A stretch of 64,000 nucleotides of DNA, taken from the NCBI RefSeq assembly GCF_003075435.1, contig NZ_QCZJ01000002.1, positions 124,001 through 188,000 on the forward strand, written 5' to 3'. Each line of letters starts with the position of its first letter. Position 1 is the stretch's first letter. A program made the translations under genes and the position numbers. A model generated the notes under the pieces. The model was not told the DNA's origin. It ran no database searches and worked only from the letters and a program-made list of their open reading frames with translations. This DNA comes from Terrimonas sp. (GTDB lineage Bacteria > Bacteroidota > Bacteroidia > Chitinophagales > Chitinophagaceae). Shown here in pieces: positions 33,404 to 42,891 of the stretch.

Positions 33404-34645
33404 TTAATTTAATCTGGTAAGCTTGTATGTAATGGGTTTCAATAATTGCTTTTGCGCTATCTGGCCTTCAAGCCATTTAATGATAATATTCATGTCTTCC
33501 AAACCTTTCAGGTGGCGGCCCTGCTCATAAGATCTGAACCCGATAATATAAGTAGTATTCATTGGGCGATACTGCTGAAAGAACACTTCATTTTTTTGAA
33601 TGATCAGGTCTCTTAATTGTTCTGCCTGGTCAAACACAATACCGTTACTGATATGCACACCCTCTCCCCACTGTTTGTCTGATGCAGTAACAACCGGTAC
33701 ATCATTATTAGTAAGAGTATAGTATCCCTTTCTTAAGCCGGTTATTTGTATGATTTGAGTATTCGCTGCATCCGCCGGGCTTTTAGAAGGTGCGGGCAAA
33801 GGCAGCAGTTGATCATTCACTACAAAACTGAAGGCTTCATTGTTATTTCCTTTTTCAATAATGCTTGCAGATTCCGCAATCTGAATATCATTTTTAGTCA
33901 CACTGATATGGATGGGCTGATTACGTTTGGGCAAGCTCAAAGCATCTTCTATTACAGCGGCAAGAAGATAGTATCCTCTTTCATTAAGGTGAATACCATT
34001 ATCTGTAATAGTAGTAGTGTTGCGTATTTTATTAACAGGGTTGAAGACATCAATAAAATATTTATTCCGCGACGCCGCTATTTCCCCTGTTTTTTTTGAA
34101 TACAGTTCAAGCAAAGCATTGCGTTTTATAATGTCGCCGGTAGCATCAGCTAACATTAAAGGAATGGGTGAAATCAAAACAGACCGGGCATTCAATGCGT
34201 CGATGGTATCAATCAACTGGTTAAGCCCTTCAGCAAAATGTTGAAGTCCGGCCTCGCCCTGCATGGCTTCCAATCCGCCGTATGCAATAAAAACTACAGT
34301 CGGTTTTGTTCTTTTAATATTTTCTATCAAGGTTTGGTAAGGGGTAGGAGGGTTGGTAAAAGTTCCCCGCGCTTCGCCTCTAACCATATCGCCTGTCCAG
34401 CCAATATTCCTGTACGTAATGTTTTTGTCAGGCCATCTTTCAGTCAATGCAGTTTCCATGTAGCCATATTGTAAATCGTTTTCAAAAAAAGAATTTCCAA
34501 GAAATACTACCCGGTCGTTGTTATTAAGAACAAAACTTTTGTTGGAATCACCCGGGGGAGCTTTGGTACTGGTTTGTGCAATACTGCATTGATGAATAAA
34601 GGAAATGAATAATACTAAAAACAGAGAACGGGAAACAGCTGACAT
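33404..34645 (-). CDS. Exported SGNH/GDSL-family hydrolase
   Basis: 413 residues with a signal peptide (SLFLVLFISFIHQCSIA; the Cys is not in a good lipobox). The SGNH blocks are visible: block I VVFLGNSFFEND (GNS in place of GDS), the glycine/asparagine blocks FIAYGGLEAMQG, and the catalytic Asp-His block DNGIHLNERGY. Residues after 250 are an extra C-terminal domain. It could be a carbohydrate esterase. It is the first gene of a pair with the PVC-type haem protein, a combination that recurs in planctomycete-like gene sets as far as recalled. Confidence 0.82.
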   Translation of the reverse strand: MSAVSRSLFLVLFISFIHQCSIAQTSTKAPPGDSNKSFVLNNNDRVVFLGNSFFENDLQYGYMETALTERWPDKNITYRNIGWTGDMVRGEARGTFTNPPTPYQTLIENIKRTKPTVVFIAYGGLEAMQGEAGLQHFAEGLNQLIDTIDALNARSVLISPIPLMLADATGDIIKRNALLELYSKKTGEIAASRNKYFIDVFNPVNKIRNTTTITDNGIHLNERGYYLLAAVIEDALSLPKRNQPIHISVTKNDIQIAESASIIEKGNNNEAFSFVVNDQLLPLPAPSKSPADAANTQIIQITGLRKGYYTLTNNDVPVVTASDKQWGEGVHISNGIVFDQAEQLRDLIIQKNEVFFQQYRPMNTTYIIGFRSYEQGRHLKGLEDMNIIIKWLEGQIAQKQLLKPITYKLTRLN

Positions 34646-35071
34646 CTTTGTGGTTAATTTTCTTTTTATATTAATGATTAAATGATAAGCGCAGCGCTAA
34701 AAATACCAATTAATTTTGGTTCTTAGCAAGTCTCAGCCCCGGAGCTATATGTGCAGGCTGAATACTGCAGCAGGCAGAGAGCACACGTAATGCAATGAAA
34801 CCAATTTTGTTTATTTGACAGATGCAAAAAATGATAAAGAATCCTACAGGGAAAATCGTTGGTTAGGCATAGCTTTTAGTACGACGCCAATTTTTAATAA
34901 TGAAGAAAACTATCTCTTTGTTTCATGAGTAGAACAATAAGTATTTTATTCTCCGCAAAGCCTCAGTCCGGCGACAAATTTAAAATTTTGTACGCAAAAT
35001 CAATGAAAGTTTTGACCCCCCAATGAAAGACAGCTATTGAAACTAAAATGAAACAACTATAATATTGCTCA
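34646..35071. other. Intergenic region, no gene seen
   Basis: 426 nt between divergent genes. It holds the promoter of the SGNH/haem protein operon, but no clear TAnnTTTG box was found by eye and no RNA structure was recognised. Confidence 0.5.
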
Positions 35072-35575
35072 ATGTTTGACTTGAAATTATCAGATATAAA
35101 AGAATGGCTTATTGAAAACAGAGAAGAATATCAAAGGTTAAGAGCAAAAGGATTTCCACCATTTGACAATGCCTTTTATTGGACTTACAATCATTTATAT
35201 GACTTTATCCAATATTACAAATACAAGCAGCGTTGCGATATAGGATTGTCAGAATTGGATGTTAATAATTTTAATAGATTATCTCAATGGACAAAAGAAT
35301 ATGAAATTTTAGGTTCTCAAGACTTACTCATGTTTGAGGTTAATTACATGGATTGGACGGAAGAAGTAAGCAGTCACAAAATTAAAATTCACAAAGGACT
35401 TTACACAGAAAGAAAACCATTTGCAAACATTCTTTGTTTTTGTGAAGTGTTTCAACATTTGTATTGGAATAATAAAGTCCACGAAGCAAAACTGACTGAA
35501 AATGCAAAAGCGGAAGTTATTGCCGAGTTAAAAACAATTTTGAAAACTTACTATATCGATACGACACACAGCTGA
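35072..35575 (+). CDS. Protein of unknown function, AT-rich gene
   Basis: 167 residues, soluble, rich in Lys, Glu, Tyr and Phe (WTYNHLYDFIQYYKYKQRC, FEVNYMDWTEEVSS). No signal, membrane helix or recognised motif. The codon use is more A/T-rich than the neighbouring genes and the gene is isolated, so it may have been acquired. A helical protein is likely. Confidence 0.6.
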   Translation: MFDLKLSDIKEWLIENREEYQRLRAKGFPPFDNAFYWTYNHLYDFIQYYKYKQRCDIGLSELDVNNFNRLSQWTKEYEILGSQDLLMFEVNYMDWTEEVSSHKIKIHKGLYTERKPFANILCFCEVFQHLYWNNKVHEAKLTENAKAEVIAELKTILKTYYIDTTHS

Positions 35576-35765
35576 CCAATGCTACAACCAACATGAACTG
35601 CATAAAAGACCAAATAAAAAATATTTTTTCTTTCCTCACAACATTTTACGTGCTTCTCCGTAAGAGTCCGGCTTATACAAAGCTCAGCGTTAAGACTCCA
35701 CGGAGTACCAGGTAATATAGCCATAGTGTAATCATCATTTACTATTTGAATATACCCTGCAACAA

Positions 35766-36887
35766 TCATTTACGCCTGGTTTCAATCACACTATAAAAAG
35801 CATGCTTCGGCAAAAAAATCCTGTCGAACAACAATGGATAATTGGTTCTTCCCTTAATGGGCCAATCGTTCAACCATGATTGTCCATCATTAACACCCCA
35901 AAACGTTATACGACTCACCTGTTGGTTGTATTTCAGCAGCAGGATAAAAAGGCTTGCATAGGCTTTTGCCTGAATTTGAGCAACCGTGTCTGGTAAGGCA
36001 TCCGGCCAGGGATTCATGCGCTCATTCCACCGGGCAGTTTTATTGATATCTGCTTCATTACTCTCCCATGGGCCGGGCAGCACACTAAGATCCAGTTCGG
36101 TAATCATCGTTTCCAACCCCAGGGAAGAAAAAGCCCGGATGCTCTCTTCAATATATTGTAGAGGAACGGCATCATACCGCCAGTGTCCCTGGATGCCAAT
36201 CCCATCAATACGTACTCCGGCAGCCTGTATTTTTTTAACCAGGGCAATAACGCCGGCTCTTTTCAGCGGTTGCTCTATATTATAATCATTATAATACAAT
36301 TTTGCTTTAGGGTCTGCCTTTTGGGCCAACCTGAAGGCATTTACAATATAATCTTCACCAAGGGTTTCCAGAAAAATGGAGCGACGCAAAGTTCCGTCTT
36401 CCTCCAACGCTTCGTTTACAACATCCCAGGAGTATATCCTGCCCTTATAACGACCCACAACCGTATTGATATGATCCACAAAAAAACGCATTACAGAATC
36501 CGCATCTTTCATGTGTTGTACAAAAACCGGCAATTGACTATGCCACACCAGTGTATGACCGTTTACTTTCATACGGTAACGTGCAGCATAATCCATCAAT
36601 TTGTCTGCCATTTCAAATTGGTACACATTCCATTGGGGATGGATCTCGGCGGCTTTCATTACATTTTCTGCTGTAACAGCATTAAACTGCTGCGGGATGA
36701 GCTTTACCGGCCCTGCATCCTTTTCATAAATCTGCATGCTGTTCAGCGCAGTACCGATAAGAAAGTCTTTTTTGAAAACCTCTTTCAAAGGTGGCAGGAT
36801 TTGCTGTGCTGAAATACGTTTGCCTGGATAAAATGAGATGGCTGTAACTACTACAACAAAAAAAATTATGGAATATTTAGCACGCAT
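35766..36887 (-). CDS. Endo-1,4-beta-xylanase, GH10
   Basis: 373 residues with an N-terminal signal (SIIFFVVVVTAISFYP), exported. A complete GH10 TIM barrel follows: the acid/base E159 in SWDVVNEAL, the nucleophile E264 in TELDLSV, the substrate-binding HTLVWHSQLP and the C-terminal ITFWGVNDGQSWL. It cleaves internal beta-1,4 links of xylan. No carbohydrate-binding module. It stands alone, not next to a SusC/SusD pair; the xylosidase-like GH39 candidate lies 16 kb away. Confidence 0.95.
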   Translation of the reverse strand: MRAKYSIIFFVVVVTAISFYPGKRISAQQILPPLKEVFKKDFLIGTALNSMQIYEKDAGPVKLIPQQFNAVTAENVMKAAEIHPQWNVYQFEMADKLMDYAARYRMKVNGHTLVWHSQLPVFVQHMKDADSVMRFFVDHINTVVGRYKGRIYSWDVVNEALEEDGTLRRSIFLETLGEDYIVNAFRLAQKADPKAKLYYNDYNIEQPLKRAGVIALVKKIQAAGVRIDGIGIQGHWRYDAVPLQYIEESIRAFSSLGLETMITELDLSVLPGPWESNEADINKTARWNERMNPWPDALPDTVAQIQAKAYASLFILLLKYNQQVSRITFWGVNDGQSWLNDWPIKGRTNYPLLFDRIFLPKHAFYSVIETRRK

Positions 36888-37238
36888 CGCTTAAACAAAT
36901 TATTAAAATAAAGAAGAAGCATTGCAATGTAAGCGCTTTTTGATTCACCGCAGCGGTGCGCCCCTTTTCCTCACAGCTTTTCAAGCGTTTCTTCTCAGCC
37001 ACCTTTTTTTCACTCACAGAGCTTCAGGCGTTTCTCCGCGGAGTATCGACTCCGAGCCATGTGTGTTAGCTTGACTCTGTGGTAGGCGGGGAGAACGGAT
37101 ATTAGCTAAAATAATATCGCTTTATCTTAGTGTTAGCTTATGCCTGTACGCCAGGAGATATCAGCACCGTTTGGAATATACTCTATCACCAATAGCTATT
37201 CGCAGTATACCATTGTGTTGATTATCTAAAGGACACTC
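36888..37238. other. Intergenic region with GC-rich scraps
   Basis: 351 nt. Short inverted pieces such as TCACCGCAGCGGTG and CTCCGCGGAG occur, without a supported gene. It includes the xylanase promoter and the downstream end of the carboxypeptidase gene is on its right. Confidence 0.45.
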
Positions 37239-38483
37239 TTATTGTTTCCAGCGCCCACTGCCTTGTAAAAAATAATCTGTAATTCCCAAAGCAATGCCTT
37301 TTCCATAGGTATAGTAATCGTCTGTAGTAAGATATGCTTCCTCTCTAATTTTTGATTGCGGAATTTCAAAAGTACCGGAAGGAATATAAAACTCCTTTAC
37401 CAGGCAATCGTTCAGTGATCCTGAAAATTCCATGGGAATATATTTTACCGGCCAGTATTTATCAAGATGCGGTGTAAGATCATCCAACATACCTTCAGGG
37501 GTATGCAGCAGGTTCATTGAACCTTCCTGTCCCTGGCTATGGATATCAAGTGCAAGGTCAATGCTTTTTCCTGTGCTTTTCCATTCGCGTATCCATTTTT
37601 TTACGCAGGCAACTTCAGGTTCCACAGGTAAATGAAGCATATCGGTAAAATCATCGTCCCATTCCTGGTTCAGGTCTTCAAGGTCACCATTGAATCTTGT
37701 AATGCCATGAAAAATACCATCGGGGTTCATCATAGGAATGATCTTATATACCGTGGTTTTTCTTGCCATAGCGGCCTTTTCATCATCCGACAGCAGGAAG
37801 CGAAGAAGCCCTTCTACCACGTATCCGCCGCAGTATTCACCGGCATGTTGCAATGTTGTGATAAATACTATTTTTTTCCCGGCATCCGGTACGGTAGTAT
37901 CAGTAACGGTTAATAAATGAATATCCCTTTGTTCCGGGGTTTTACCCAGGGTTTCAATGGTTAAGAACTGGTTTCCTTCAACCGAATGGATCAGCTCCAG
38001 TCCTTGTGTATAAGAGAATGGATGAGCATAAGCTATCCATACCGTATCTTCAGTAAAGACATTACGGAATGTAAGCGAATGTTGCTTCGCATTGTATTGT
38101 ACATCATGTATCCGCTGCCAGTTTTTTTGATCATAGGAATACACAGGCTGTGTGCCTGCTGTGTAAATCAGGTGGGGACCTCCCCTGTAAATGCCAGCCA
38201 GGCTATCCAGTTGTATCGTAATGTTTTTGCCGGCTACGTTGCTGAGCTTAAAATAGAACCAATAGTACTGATCATCGCTGCTGCTCTTTTGTTTCCGGTG
38301 CCTGGGCCAACCGGTGAGAAAGTCCGGTTTTGATTCCCATAAGGTATCTATGCTGCCCGAATCAAAATCGCTGCTTACGGTTATAGCGGAAGACCCGGCG
38401 GTATCGCTGTTTTCAGAAGAGACACAATGAGTGCCGGCCAGGGCGGTAATAACCGTTATGTAGAAGAATACACGCAATTCCAT
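37239..38483 (-). CDS. M14-family zinc carboxypeptidase
   Basis: 414 residues with an N-terminal export signal (FFYITVITALAGTHC; lipoprotein status uncertain because the residue before Cys is His). Residues about 60-180 form a beta-rich N-terminal domain, as in cytosolic-carboxypeptidase-like M14 proteins. The zinc site shows as HAGEY (HxxE) and DIHSQGQ; the catalytic glutamate is probably in GTFEIPQSK. MNPDGIFHG carries the substrate-binding Asn. It removes C-terminal residues or acts on peptidoglycan or modified peptides; the substrate is not known. Confidence 0.88.
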   Translation of the reverse strand: MELRVFFYITVITALAGTHCVSSENSDTAGSSAITVSSDFDSGSIDTLWESKPDFLTGWPRHRKQKSSSDDQYYWFYFKLSNVAGKNITIQLDSLAGIYRGGPHLIYTAGTQPVYSYDQKNWQRIHDVQYNAKQHSLTFRNVFTEDTVWIAYAHPFSYTQGLELIHSVEGNQFLTIETLGKTPEQRDIHLLTVTDTTVPDAGKKIVFITTLQHAGEYCGGYVVEGLLRFLLSDDEKAAMARKTTVYKIIPMMNPDGIFHGITRFNGDLEDLNQEWDDDFTDMLHLPVEPEVACVKKWIREWKSTGKSIDLALDIHSQGQEGSMNLLHTPEGMLDDLTPHLDKYWPVKYIPMEFSGSLNDCLVKEFYIPSGTFEIPQSKIREEAYLTTDDYYTYGKGIALGITDYFLQGSGRWKQ

Positions 38484-38650
38484 AATATCAAACGTACATG
38501 AAATTTTCTATTCATAAAATACACAAAGGATGAATGAAAAATTTTATGGAAGTTCCTCCTGCCTAAAAAAACAGTAATAAATATTCAAGAGAAATCTACG
38601 GCTTATACAAAATTGATTTTTCATCTATTTCACCTGTTCATTATCTTATT

Positions 38651-38833
38651 TTGTACCAAACAGTACAGGAAAAGGGGGGACAAATAGCAATTAAAAACCC
38701 GGTTACAGGACAAGATAAGTTACTACTTTATCCAAATGAGTTAACCGTTGATGGAGACATGCGTTTAACTTCGGGCAGGGAAGCTTTTACAGGCAGGGTT
38801 TGTAGCGTGAAAAAATTCCAGGTATGGATATAA
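38651..38833 (+). CDS. Short ORF upstream of PIG-L gene, doubtful
   Basis: 60 codons from a TTG start, with plausible protein sequence (NPVTGQDKLLLYPNELTVDGD) ending 10 nt before the PIG-L gene. No family recognised. It may be the tail of a lost gene or a chance frame. Confidence 0.3.
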   Translation: MYQTVQEKGGQIAIKNPVTGQDKLLLYPNELTVDGDMRLTSGREAFTGRVCSVKKFQVWI

Positions 38834-38843
38834 ATGTAAACAA

Positions 38844-39677
38844 ATGAAAAATTATTTACTGTATGCAGGTTGCCTTTTACTTTTTAGCTGCGGTAACGAA
38901 CAACAATCGTCTCCGGAAACTACAACAGGTAATACCGTTGCGCCCAAAACAGTGATGGCAGTATTTGCACACCCGGATGATGAGATTGATGTGAGTCCTT
39001 TGCTCACCAAGCTTGCTTCACAGGGGCATAAGGTGTATTTAACCATCGCTACCAATGGAGATATGGGTATTCGCGAACACGCTAAGATACCGGCAGGAGA
39101 TTCGCTTGCACATGTGAGGGCAAGGGAAACGGAATGTACCTGTAAAACATTGGGTATACATCCGCCTGTTATGCTGGGATTAGGAGATGGTAAATTAACT
39201 AACGGCAATGCATTGTCGGTTTTGAGGAAAAGATTGGACAGTGTTTTTGCCATCTATAAACCGGATATCGTTATTACCTGGGGTGCTGAAGGTGGTTCAG
39301 GGCATCCTGACCACAGGATGGTAGGCGCGGTGGTTACCGAAATATACCAGGCAGGACAATCAGTAGGGTTCGGAAAATTGTTTTATACTGCTATCCCCAC
39401 AGAACACTGGCGGGATGAGCCGCCCTATAAGTCTGAACCCCAGATCAATTATCACCGGCATTATAAACCGGTAGAGAAAAAATACCTTCCTGTGCGTATA
39501 TGGTGCAGCGAAGAGGAAAACAGGATTGCGAGGGAAGCTATGCGTTGTAATGTATCTCAATATCCTCCTGAAGAATTGGATGATAATGAGCTTTGGATGA
39601 ACAATATGAATAAGGATACCGTTTATTTGCGGCCTTATACAAATGCCGGGTATATGAGCAATGATATTTTTAAGTAG
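38844..39677 (+). CDS. PIG-L family deacetylase, lipoprotein
   Basis: 277 residues. MKNYLLYAGCLLLFSC is a lipoprotein signal, Cys16. The LmbE/PIG-L zinc-binding motif AHPDDE is at FAHPDDEIDVSP and the second metal motif HPDH in GSGHPDHRMVG. Family members deacetylate GlcNAc-containing sugars or glycoconjugates. It seems surface- or periplasm-facing, unlike the cytoplasmic paralogue at 58927. Confidence 0.88.
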   Translation: MKNYLLYAGCLLLFSCGNEQQSSPETTTGNTVAPKTVMAVFAHPDDEIDVSPLLTKLASQGHKVYLTIATNGDMGIREHAKIPAGDSLAHVRARETECTCKTLGIHPPVMLGLGDGKLTNGNALSVLRKRLDSVFAIYKPDIVITWGAEGGSGHPDHRMVGAVVTEIYQAGQSVGFGKLFYTAIPTEHWRDEPPYKSEPQINYHRHYKPVEKKYLPVRIWCSEEENRIAREAMRCNVSQYPPEELDDNELWMNNMNKDTVYLRPYTNAGYMSNDIFK

Positions 39678-39872
39678 CTATCGGGTGCATTTAAAGTCTT
39701 CGCGTATATGACATTTACCGTAAGACCCGTTGCGTGATCTGAATCCATAAACAGGCAGAAGGCAAATGTAACTTCGATAAACCTACACTTATTACGAATG
39801 TAAAATAAGTAACGCTGCAGCATTGGTCTGGCTTAGCTCCTTAACCTTCGCTACCAGACCAGCGCCAGTATT

Positions 39873-39916
39873 ATACAGCAAAAATCTCCGATACAGATTG
39901 GAGACTTTTGCTGTAT
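39873..39916. repeat. Long inverted repeat between convergent genes
   Basis: Arms ATACAGCAAAA-A-TCTCC and GGAGA-C-TTTTGCTGTAT (16 of 17 positions pair) around a 10-nt loop. It lies between the convergent genes ending at 39677 and 39964. There is no T-tract on either side, so it is at best an atypical bidirectional terminator. Confidence 0.7.
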
Positions 39917-39963
39917 TTCCACAGGAACGGTTTTATATATATCAAAATTCCAATGAGGACTTC

Positions 39964-40527
39964 CTAGTTTTTCATTTCTTTAAAATAGGAAACATCTCCA
40001 TCCATTTTTACCATGAGTATGAGCCTGGCATCTGCTTTACTCAATTCAACAAAATAATTGTCTTCGTCATTAAACTGAATGCCATATAAATACATGTCCA
40101 TATCATTGAATTCATTGTCATCGTACATGATCACCCTGTCAATTTTGTAGTCGCTATATTTTGTAGTTATATGCTTTTGAGCTGAGGCTGGTAAATCAGA
40201 GAACTGCCTGGGCATTACAGTGCCGACAAGCTGGCTGTTAAAATCGTAAAATGCTTTTTTAGTTACACCGTGCTGTGTGAAAACTGCTTCGTCAAAATAG
40301 CCGTTTCTTTTCCATTTCACATTAGGGATATTACCAAAGTCGATGTTAAATTGTGTTTTTGATTGTACGCTTACATCATTACCTTCTAATTTTCGTAATT
40401 GTTTTTCATCGGCTTTTTTTTCTTTTTTTAGTTCTTTGATATCTTTCCTCACTGCTGTTTCCTGTTGTGCCTGTATACCTGTAATGGCTAATAAAGTAGC
40501 TGCTGCAAAAACTATTATCTTTTTCAT
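39964..40527 (-). CDS. Exported PepSY-like protein
   Basis: 187 residues with a signal peptide (IIVFAAATLLAITGIQA before QQETAV). A lysine/glutamate-rich segment (KELKKEKKADEKQLRKLEG) follows, then two repeats of a beta-alpha-beta type: FGNIPNVKWKRNGYFDEAVF and ITTKYSDYKIDRVIMYDD, which recalls the BLIP/PepSY-like periplasmic domains of Bacteroidota. Function unknown; a metal- or peptide-binding periplasmic role is only a guess. Confidence 0.65.
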   Translation of the reverse strand: MKKIIVFAAATLLAITGIQAQQETAVRKDIKELKKEKKADEKQLRKLEGNDVSVQSKTQFNIDFGNIPNVKWKRNGYFDEAVFTQHGVTKKAFYDFNSQLVGTVMPRQFSDLPASAQKHITTKYSDYKIDRVIMYDDNEFNDMDMYLYGIQFNDEDNYFVELSKADARLILMVKMDGDVSYFKEMKN

Positions 40528-41354
40528 TGTGTTAGAATTTATTTGTTAAAGAATAATCCTGACAGTAAAAATCCAAGTTCGTGCCAGAACATTTTATTTT
40601 TAGTTAAGCATTGTTAATGGATGCAAACCAATGGTTAATGATATCACTGGCGCAGGGTGTCGCGGGGAGATCTGCCATAGCCAGTTCTGCTAAATAGGGC
40701 TTGCTGTTTAACTCCCGGCATTTATTTTTTTAAGTTTTTACCAGTAACCGGGTTAGCCGCCTCTTTTTGTATGGTTTCGCCGAAGGCGAAATTGAAAAAA
40801 TGCGAAGCATATTTTTTCAAAAGACAAAAAGATGCGGCGTTCCGGTTACGCAGCCCGCCGGCTGTGGAGGCAAAAGGATTCGTAAAATTTAATTATGGCG
40901 AAACAGCTGCATGGTTTTTGAAAAATTTGATTCAAAACCCTTGGAGCAATTTAATAACCAAAGCATGAATATACAATGATCTTTATCAGAATATCACCAA
41001 AATGGAATTAAACAGCAAGCCCTAATTATTATATTACTGGTGAGCAAGGAGTATGGTGATGTTAAACAGGTGCAATCACCCGGTATGAGGCAATGAGAAG
41101 AAATAATACATCAAACATAATAACTACGAAGAACTCAAAACGGTATAACTGGTTTAACCGAACTCAAATAAAGACATAGTTAATGAAATAGCATTGACCC
41201 AATAACATTTTCTAAACAGGCGCATATTTTTTTTAATCACTTCCCGAACAGGTCATAAAAGCTATTATCTGCGGGTTGGATATTATGTTCACTTACTATT
41301 TTTGAGATGACAGAAAGACCCTGTAATTAACCTGCTGCTGCCGGGATTAATACA
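40528..41354. other. Long intergenic region with a remnant ORF and small palindromes
   Basis: 827 nt without a firm gene. At 40771-40968 a 65-codon frame (MVSPKAKLKKCEAYFFKRQ) overlaps a GC-rich patch with CGCC-GAA-GGCG and an imperfect inverted repeat TTGAAAAAA-TGC-GAA-GCA-TA-TTTTTTCAA (about 40793-40821). This looks like a dispersed repeat whose frame is open by chance. The rest, 40969-41354, is AT-rich and featureless. Confidence 0.5.
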
Positions 41355-42476
41355 TTATTTGTAGAGTTGTTTGATCGGGAATTGCCTTACAGCCAGTACA
41401 CTCAGGTGTGTTTTTTTTACCTGGCTGCCTGCACAGTAGCCCAGTAAAATGTTTTTCTTATTAAAATGCATGGCTGTGTAACAATACCAGCCATCGGGAT
41501 CGGTTTCAATATCCCTGATGTGTTGCCAGGTATTGCCATCGTCTTTTGAAATGGCCAGGGAGAACGGAGTTCGTTTGCCTTTCATCGGCGGATTATTGGC
41601 GCCATTATTATTCCAGGCCATTACTAAATCACCTGTTGATGGAATACGCTGTATAGTGGCTGGCGATAAAGGAGACTGGATAGTAGTGGGTACGCAGGCG
41701 CTCCAGCTTTCACCTTTATCTTTTGAGTAGGTTTTATATTGCACACCTGCTCCAGCCCGGATAATCATCATAAGATCCCCGTTCTTCAATTCTGCCACTC
41801 CCGGTTCCTGGAATACCACATTGCCTGGATTTGCAACAGCTGCACCTGAATGCCAGGTTACACCATTGTCGTCTGAGTAATAACTGAAGAGCGTGGCATT
41901 GTTATGCCATTTGTTTTCTTCCGGTGTTTGATGCAGCGCTACTGCCATTACCAGTCTTCCGTTCTGCAATTGAATCACCCGGTCGTTGTTAAGTACAAAA
42001 TATCCCTTTTTATCGGTAATGCAGGGGATGGGATCAGTCCATGTAGCAGCTTCATCGTCCGATAAACGCATCATGGGAATACAATCTGATTGAGAATTTT
42101 TACGCAGGTAAAACAAGGCTATCTTTCCGTTCTGTAACCGGAGTAAAGAAACAGACATCACGTTCATGGTCCCTTCTTTTTCTACTACCACTTTGTCATC
42201 AGTACTCCAGGTTTTACCGCCATCCTTTGATTCGCGACGGGTGAGTTTCGCTGTAGCATGATCGTCGCCTGACTCGCCAAAATACCGGCTATAAATCAAA
42301 ACTATGCGCCCGTCCTTTAATGTAATAAAATCGCCTTCACTATTACGGGGGTTATCCGGTCCCGGATCTATCCTCATTACCGGTAATGAGGAAATGTTTG
42401 AAACTGCGCGGCTGCTTTTGCAGGCAAAGCCCGATACCATAAGTAAACCGGCAAAGAAAATAAAAGCCTCTTTCAT
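41355..42476 (-). CDS. Sialidase-like (BNR repeat) lipoprotein
   Basis: 373 residues. MKEAFIFFAGLLMVSGFAC is a lipoprotein signal. A six-bladed propeller follows with five Asp-box repeats: SKDGGKTW, SDDEAATW, SDDNGVTW, SKDKGESW and SKDDGNTW. The N-terminal arginine of the sialidase family may be in VMRIDPGP. Related proteins include exo-alpha-sialidases (GH33) and uncharacterised BNR glycosidases; the substrate is uncertain. It lies beside the AraC regulator and SusC/SusD, so it probably belongs to that locus. Confidence 0.82.
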   Translation of the reverse strand: MKEAFIFFAGLLMVSGFACKSSRAVSNISSLPVMRIDPGPDNPRNSEGDFITLKDGRIVLIYSRYFGESGDDHATAKLTRRESKDGGKTWSTDDKVVVEKEGTMNVMSVSLLRLQNGKIALFYLRKNSQSDCIPMMRLSDDEAATWTDPIPCITDKKGYFVLNNDRVIQLQNGRLVMAVALHQTPEENKWHNNATLFSYYSDDNGVTWHSGAAVANPGNVVFQEPGVAELKNGDLMMIIRAGAGVQYKTYSKDKGESWSACVPTTIQSPLSPATIQRIPSTGDLVMAWNNNGANNPPMKGKRTPFSLAISKDDGNTWQHIRDIETDPDGWYCYTAMHFNKKNILLGYCAGSQVKKTHLSVLAVRQFPIKQLYK

Positions 42477-42891
42477 AGTATTTACTATATTCTTTAATTA
42501 TTTATCAATTGAATAATGAATCTAACTTTAGGCGTTATAGCAGAAGACCAGTCAGAAGCTGCAGCTATAGAACAGGTTTTTGTAGTATATTCCATCAATG
42601 CATCATTTCCCTCGTAATCATTTTAAAAGATGGGTAGTCTCCGCAATATTTTTAAGCTTTCATTTAACAGGTATTTGATCATTGGTGTCATTTATCCCAA
42701 CAATACAGGATAGTGAATCCTTTGGTCGTGAAAGTACAATTACTTTGACTGGCTTGCAAATAATACCTTCGGTTTATCCTATGTTACCGGCATTGCCTTA
42801 AACAGGGATTTTACATCGTTTGGTAATGCTTCAAGCTCTTTATTGCTCACAGCGTTTCAGCTGAGGGTATATATAATTTTCAGTGCCCGTC
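42477..42891. other. Intergenic region, possible gene remnants
   Basis: 415 nt. On the minus strand short coding-like pieces occur, such as SNKELEALPNDVKSLFKAMPVT followed by a stop, but no continuous gene. It may be eroded coding sequence. Confidence 0.35.

Noticed and set aside
36183-36812. Forward frame of 209 codons opposite the xylanase
   Set aside because: The reverse frame has both GH10 catalytic glutamates; this one has no features.
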